DNA of 36,237 bases from Clostridium sp. Its GTDB lineage: Bacteria > Bacillota > Clostridia > Clostridiales > Clostridiaceae. Positions 32,528 to 36,237 of the stretch are shown here, one piece after another. Position 1 is the stretch's first letter. Every line of letters begins with the position of its first letter. Made by a program: the position numbers and the translations under genes. Under the pieces are notes generated by a model. The model was not told where the DNA came from, searched no databases, and saw only the letters and a program-made list of their open reading frames with translations. The stretch is from the NCBI GenBank assembly GCA_031292145.1, contig JARLHR010000087.1, forward strand, positions 1 through 36,237, written 5' to 3'.

Positions 32528-35234
32528 CACTATTCCCCTCCTTTGGAATATTAAATCTAAAAATAGCTCCTCCTCTATTATCTCTGTTATAAGCACTAAT
32601 TGTTCCTCCATGTGCTTCAACTATAGATTTACAGATTGCAAGACCTAACCCAACTCCTCTTCTTGAATCAGATATTTTATCTCCATTAGTAAAAAATCTA
32701 TCAAATATGTGTGGTAATATATCTTCTGATATTCCCATACCATTATCAATTACTTCAAAAATGATATTTTTTTCATTTTCATAAACTTTAACTTCAATCA
32801 AAGAGCCTTTAGGAGTAAACTTAACGGCATTGTCAAATAGATTTATGATTACTTGTTCAACCAAACTTCCATCCATAGGAGCCATTATGACATCTTCTGG
32901 AACTGTTACTTTTATTTCATGCTCTTTAAATCGTTTTAAAGTTCTTTGAACTGCCTCATATACGACTTCTTCAACAAGCTCCATATCCTTTTTAATTTTC
33001 ATATTTCCACCATCAAATCTTGTCATACTAAGCAGGTTTTCTACTAATCTTATAAGCCATTCAGTATCATCATAAACACTTTGAAGTAATTCTCCCCTAG
33101 TTTCTTCAGATATAAGATTCCCTGTTTCAATAATAGTACTTACAGATCCTTTAATACCTGCAAGGGGACTCCTTAAATCATGAGAAATCGATCTTAATAA
33201 GTTACTTCTAAGTCTTTCGCTTTCAATTTCTAAATTAGATTTCTTTTGAGTTTCAGCTAAAATTTCTCTATCTAGCGCAATATAGATTTGACTAGCAACT
33301 GTTTCAAATATATATTTTTGTTCAGGTTTTAATGCCCCATTAATACATGAAATACCCAATACCCCTAATATTTTCCCATGACTTTTTAAAGGCATGTAGT
33401 ATCCTTTTGCACCATGAAATGTATTAGTGCCTGCTCCAGATTCCTTATCATTTAAAAATGTCCAATAAGCAACAGCTTCTTCATCTTTATTAAGTAAAGT
33501 TCTGTCTTTTTCTCCCTTAGTAGCTGTATATATGAATGGAGTTGAAAGTTTATTATCTTGATCTAAATAGCAAACAACAGTTCTCTCCAATAATCTTGAT
33601 AGATATTTTATTCCTATTCCAACAACATCTGCAGTACCTGTTGCACTTAATAATTTTTTACTTACTCGATATAAATTTCGAGTTCTACTTTCTCTTTGTG
33701 AAGAATTACGAGCTTCTCTTTGTATTTTATTTGTGAGTGTACCAATTGTAAAAGTTACTATTAACATTATAGGAAATGTTGCCAAATAACTTTTATCATA
33801 GACCTCTAATGAATACCTTGGGTCTGTAAAAAGATAATTAAATAAAAATATACTTATAATTGAACAAACAAACCCTAAAATGTATCCTCTTGTTTTAATA
33901 TTTACAATAATAACACCTAATATAAAAATCATAATAACATTAGCAGTATTAAAACCTAAATAATCAATAAATAATGAAATTATTGTAGTAATTATCATTA
34001 TTAAAGTAGATACTAAAATTTCTTTGCTTGATACATTAAACTTTTGTCTATTATTTTTTATACTATATTTTTTCTGTTTATCAGAGGCTGCATTGGGTAT
34101 AACGTAAACATCTATATACGAATTAGATTCCATGAGTTTATCAACTATATCTTTTGCATAAAAATGAAATAAATTATTGGGCTTCTTATGATTTTTACCT
34201 ATAATAATTTTTGTTGCGTTTCTAAATTTTGCATATTGGATTATTTGTTCAATAGTATTATCACCATATGCTGTTACTACTTCTCCTCCTAATTGCTCTG
34301 CTAAACTAAAATGAGAATTTAGCCTTTCCCTATCTTCCTTGCTTAAATTTTGAGATTTGGTTGTTTCAACATAAAATGCTATCCATTTTGAATGATGAGC
34401 TTCGGCCATTCTTGTTGCTGTCCTTATAACTCTGGAAGATGAAGGTGATGGAGAAATGCATGCAAGCACCACATCTGATGTTGGCATTACAGTTATCTGA
34501 CCTTTTGATAATCTTACACTTTCAACTTCATAATTCACTCTATCTGCCGTTCTTCTTAATGCAATTTCTCTAAGAGCAAATAAATTATTTTTAGCAAAAA
34601 AATTATTGAAAGCATTTTTAGTCTGTTCCTTGCTATAAACTTTTCCTTCACTAAACCTATTAAGAAGTTCAGTTGGTTCAATATCAACTAATTCTACTTT
34701 ATCAGCTTCATCAAATACCTTATCTGGAATTGTTTCTCTTACAGCAATATGAGTTATACTTTCAACTATATCATTTAAGCTTTCAATATGCTGAACATTT
34801 AAAGTTGTATAAACATCTATTCCAGCCTCTAAAAGTTCCTCTATATCCTGCCATCTTTTTCTATGTCTTTTAGTACTAGCATTGGTATGAGCAAGTTCAT
34901 CTACTAATATTATCTCCGGTTTTCTAGCAAGGGCTTTATCTAAATCAAATTCTTTTAAGGTTATTCCTTTATAATTAATAATCTTAACACCTATATCTTC
35001 AATTCCACTTACTAAAGCCATAGTTTCTGGCCTTGCATGAGGTTCTATATAACCAATTACTATATCTTTACCTAATCTCTTCATGTCATGTGCTTCCATA
35101 AGCATAGTATAACTTTTCCCTACCCCTGCTGCATAACCAAAAAATATTTTTAATTTTCCTCTTGTAGATTCATGCTCTTCTTTTTTTATTTGATTTAAAA
35201 GATAATCTGGATTGGGTCTTTTTTCAATATCTAT
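32517..35234 (-). CDS. kdpD: Sensor histidine kinase KdpD, apparent ATA start
   Basis: This is an osmosensitive potassium sensor kinase. Counted from the ATA codon at 35234-35232 it has 905 residues, near the family norm. Order: N-terminal KdpD domain beginning DIEKRPNPDYLLNQIKKEEH with Walker A GYAAGVGKSYT (34-43) and Walker B-like EIILVDELAHTN; a UspA-like domain (about 250-380); four transmembrane helices (about 400-490); a GAF domain; a HisKA domain with SISHDLRSPLAGIKGS (His near 685); and an HATPase domain with DNAVKFTPKG and GVGLGLAICKSIVEAHGG. The first in-frame ATG (35105) falls inside Walker A. AAGGAG lies 8 nt before the ATA, directly after an in-frame TAA, so initiation at ATA (or a mutated ATG) is the best reading. 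Translation from 35105 would give an 862-residue protein without the P-loop. Confidence 0.9.
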   Translation of the reverse strand: MDIEKRPNPDYLLNQIKKEEHESTRGKLKIFFGYAAGVGKSYTMLMEAHDMKRLGKDIVIGYIEPHARPETMALVSGIEDIGVKIINYKGITLKEFDLDKALARKPEIILVDELAHTNASTKRHRKRWQDIEELLEAGIDVYTTLNVQHIESLNDIVESITHIAVRETIPDKVFDEADKVELVDIEPTELLNRFSEGKVYSKEQTKNAFNNFFAKNNLFALREIALRRTADRVNYEVESVRLSKGQITVMPTSDVVLACISPSPSSSRVIRTATRMAEAHHSKWIAFYVETTKSQNLSKEDRERLNSHFSLAEQLGGEVVTAYGDNTIEQIIQYAKFRNATKIIIGKNHKKPNNLFHFYAKDIVDKLMESNSYIDVYVIPNAASDKQKKYSIKNNRQKFNVSSKEILVSTLIMIITTIISLFIDYLGFNTANVIMIFILGVIIVNIKTRGYILGFVCSIISIFLFNYLFTDPRYSLEVYDKSYLATFPIMLIVTFTIGTLTNKIQREARNSSQRESRTRNLYRVSKKLLSATGTADVVGIGIKYLSRLLERTVVCYLDQDNKLSTPFIYTATKGEKDRTLLNKDEEAVAYWTFLNDKESGAGTNTFHGAKGYYMPLKSHGKILGVLGISCINGALKPEQKYIFETVASQIYIALDREILAETQKKSNLEIESERLRSNLLRSISHDLRSPLAGIKGSVSTIIETGNLISEETRGELLQSVYDDTEWLIRLVENLLSMTRFDGGNMKIKKDMELVEEVVYEAVQRTLKRFKEHEIKVTVPEDVIMAPMDGSLVEQVIINLFDNAVKFTPKGSLIEVKVYENEKNIIFEVIDNGMGISEDILPHIFDRFFTNGDKISDSRRGVGLGLAICKSIVEAHGGTISAYNRDNRGGAIFRFNIPKEGNSDGQ

Positions 35235-35332
35235 TTAAATCACTCCTTACTCTCACGTAATTCTGCCTTATATTGGTTAAAATTATATATCTGTATACAT
35301 TATTATAAAAGTAGTATATTTCTTAATTTGTA

Positions 35333-35677
35333 CTACCCCTCTTTTGAATAAATCCACTCTTTCCCATCTACTGAACAATTATAAAATTCTATGCTACTTC
35401 CTTTGACTTTTCCTTTTAAACTTTGAACCCTAAAATAATTCTCTTCATTATTCTCAAAAGTTATTTCTATTTCATTATCATTTATAGAGTATTTCCCATA
35501 AGTATAAAATACATCTTTATATAGGTTGTTTATAATTGTGCAATTACCATTTGAACTAAGTTCTAAAATAGTATTATCGGAAGATTTATATCTTCCGATA
35601 TATGGATCATTGCTACAACCTACTATAAAAATACTACCCATTATAAAAACTAGAAATATAGAAAGCATCTTTTTCAT
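35333..35677 (-). CDS. Small predicted lipoprotein between kdpC and kdpD
   Basis: This 114-residue protein has a signal peptide MKKMLSIFLVFIMGSIFIVG followed directly by the lipobox Cys (IVGC, Cys21). The mature part is short and beta-rich (YIGRYKSSDN, YGKYSINDNEIEITF), like a small lipocalin-like or domain-of-unknown-function barrel. I do not recognise the family. The start at 35677 has GAGGGGA 8 nt upstream; extending the frame further upstream would run through the structured repeat and is not credible. Repeat copy B ends 14 nt before this ATG. It lies inside the kdp cluster in the same orientation, so a role in potassium or osmotic sensing is possible, but nothing in the sequence proves it. 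Confidence 0.75.
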   Translation of the reverse strand: MKKMLSIFLVFIMGSIFIVGCSNDPYIGRYKSSDNTILELSSNGNCTIINNLYKDVFYTYGKYSINDNEIEITFENNEENYFRVQSLKGKVKGSSIEFYNCSVDGKEWIYSKEG

Positions 35678-35691
35678 AACAAATCCCCTCA

Positions 35692-35855
35692 TTAGGCACA
35701 TGCAAATAAATAACAAGTCCAAAGTTGCCATGGATATTTTCATCAGGCAAGGAAGTAAAATGCCATCATAGCGGGCCTATTATGGTATTTTGCTGACGCA
35801 TGATGATGGAAAATAGGCTGGCAAATGGACTTGTTATTTTTTTGAATGTGCCTTA
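35692..35855 (+). repeat. Structured repeat, full copy B
   Basis: This 164-nt nested hairpin has the same plan as copy A. End stem TTAGGCACA/TGTGCCTTA; P2 AATAACAAGTCC/GGACTTGTTATT (perfect); P3 TATTTTCATCA/TGATGGAAAATA (one bulge); P4 GTAAAATGCCA/TGGTATTTTGC. The apical segment at 35767-35782 is identical to that of copy A, as are CAAGGAAG and TGACGCA. P2, part of P3 and all of P4 differ in sequence from copy A yet still pair. It fills most of the 213-nt gap between the kdpC stop and the lipoprotein ATG. Confidence 0.85.
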
Positions 35856-35890
35856 ATATACAATATCAAGTGAGTACAAATACTAAATTA

Positions 35891-36237
35891 CTAACTATTT
35901 AAAAGTGAAGCTATTTCAGTATTAACTTTTACAATATTCACTCTTGGCTCTCCAAATATACCTAAAGTTCTGCCTTCAGTATATTTATCTACTATTTTAT
36001 GAAGGTCAGCTTCACTTATTCCTGATGCTCTTGAAACTGCTGGTATTTGAATTTCTGCTGCTTGAGGACTTATATCTGGATCAAGCCCTGAAGCTGAACT
36101 TGTAAGTAAATCTGTTGGAATATCTTCCTTTTTAACCCCAGGATGAGTAGACAAGAAATCTGCTATATCATTTTCTACTCTATCTTTAAGAGCATCATTG
36201 GAAGGTGCTAAGTTTTGAGATCCTGAGCCTACTCCAG
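35891..36237 (-). CDS. kdpC: Potassium-transporting ATPase subunit KdpC (partial, C-terminal part)
   Basis: The gene runs off the right edge; 115 codons up to the TAG at 35891 are visible. Family landmarks are [20 protein letters not shown] (the KdpC signature), [23 protein letters not shown] and the closing [11 protein letters not shown]. KdpC is the single-pass membrane subunit that assists assembly and ATP use of the KdpFABC high-affinity potassium pump. Upstream genes kdpA/kdpB should lie to the right, outside the window. The regulatory genes kdpD and kdpE follow after one inserted lipoprotein gene. Confidence 0.95.
   Translation of the reverse strand, partial: GVGSGSQNLAPSNDALKDRVENDIADFLSTHPGVKKEDIPTDLLTSSASGLDPDISPQAAEIQIPAVSRASGISEADLHKIVDKYTEGRTLGIFGEPRVNIVKVNTEIASLLNS

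Noticed and set aside
31829-32620. KdpE starting at 32620
   Set aside because: The extra residues are an out-of-frame reading of kdpD. The ATG at 32527 has AGGAGGGG and begins the receiver domain normally.
35678-35743. Longer N-terminus for the small lipoprotein
   Set aside because: It would put the signal peptide in the middle and read through the structured repeat. The ATG at 35677 has a good ribosome site and a normal lipoprotein signal.
1-36237. Plus-strand open frames longer than 60 codons, scattered through the window
   Set aside because: Nearly all lie opposite clear minus-strand genes, lack ribosome sites and have no recognisable domains. The exception, a 63-codon frame in the gap at 30157-30348, has no ribosome site and no domain. 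They are taken as chance open frames.
1-36237. tRNA, rRNA genes or CRISPR arrays
   Set aside because: No cloverleaf, rRNA-like conserved block or regularly spaced short repeat was seen on either strand.

Overview
The window is A+T-rich DNA from a low-GC Gram-positive anaerobe, most likely Clostridium sensu stricto, close to the solventogenic/butyric group. This is inferred from codon use, strong AGGAGG-type ribosome sites, Csp-like subtilases, CW-repeat secreted enzymes and a clostridial Kdp system. Every intact gene lies on the minus strand, so the window reads right to left in the direction of transcription.

Right end (36237 to 31829): the 3' part of kdpC, a copy of a long structured repeat, a small lipoprotein gene, then kdpD and kdpE (potassium-responsive two-component system). 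The full-length kdpD frame has no ATG, GTG or TTG at its 5' end. A good ribosome site precedes an ATA codon. Next (31657 to 29592) is a stand-alone RelA/SpoT-type alarmone synthetase with a C-terminal coiled coil. It is bracketed by two decayed 5' fragments of IS200-type tnpA that point inward at it.

Centre (29397 to 5485): a beta-glucan sensing and utilisation locus. A solute-binding lipoprotein, a YesM-type histidine kinase and a YesN/AraC-type response regulator form a sensing cassette. After a terminator and a promoter region with two matching LacI-type operator candidates come a sugar-binding lipoprotein, two CUT1 permeases and a GH1 beta-glucosidase. Then come a methyl-accepting chemotaxis protein, a long GH94-like phosphorylase, a decayed GH16 remnant, a secreted GH16 lichenase, a LacI-family repressor, a laminaribiose-phosphorylase-like GH94 enzyme and a 1245-residue modular secreted GH16 laminarinase. 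The likely flow is outside cleavage of beta-1,3 and mixed-linkage glucan, ABC uptake of oligosaccharides, and cytoplasmic phosphorolysis or hydrolysis. The ABC operon lacks an ATPase; an MsmK/UgpC-type ATPase gene starts at the left edge and could supply it.

Left end (4968 to 1): two tandem, translationally coupled Csp-like S8 proteases, both with complete catalytic triads, flanked by outward-facing copies of the same structured repeat. Beyond them lie a truncated transglutaminase remnant, a different long palindrome, and the ATPase gene.

The least explained feature is the structured repeat: two full copies about 31 kb apart, one half copy and one degenerate copy. The two full copies keep identical loop sequences while their stem sequences change in a compensatory way, and both end just upstream of the ribosome site of a minus-strand gene.
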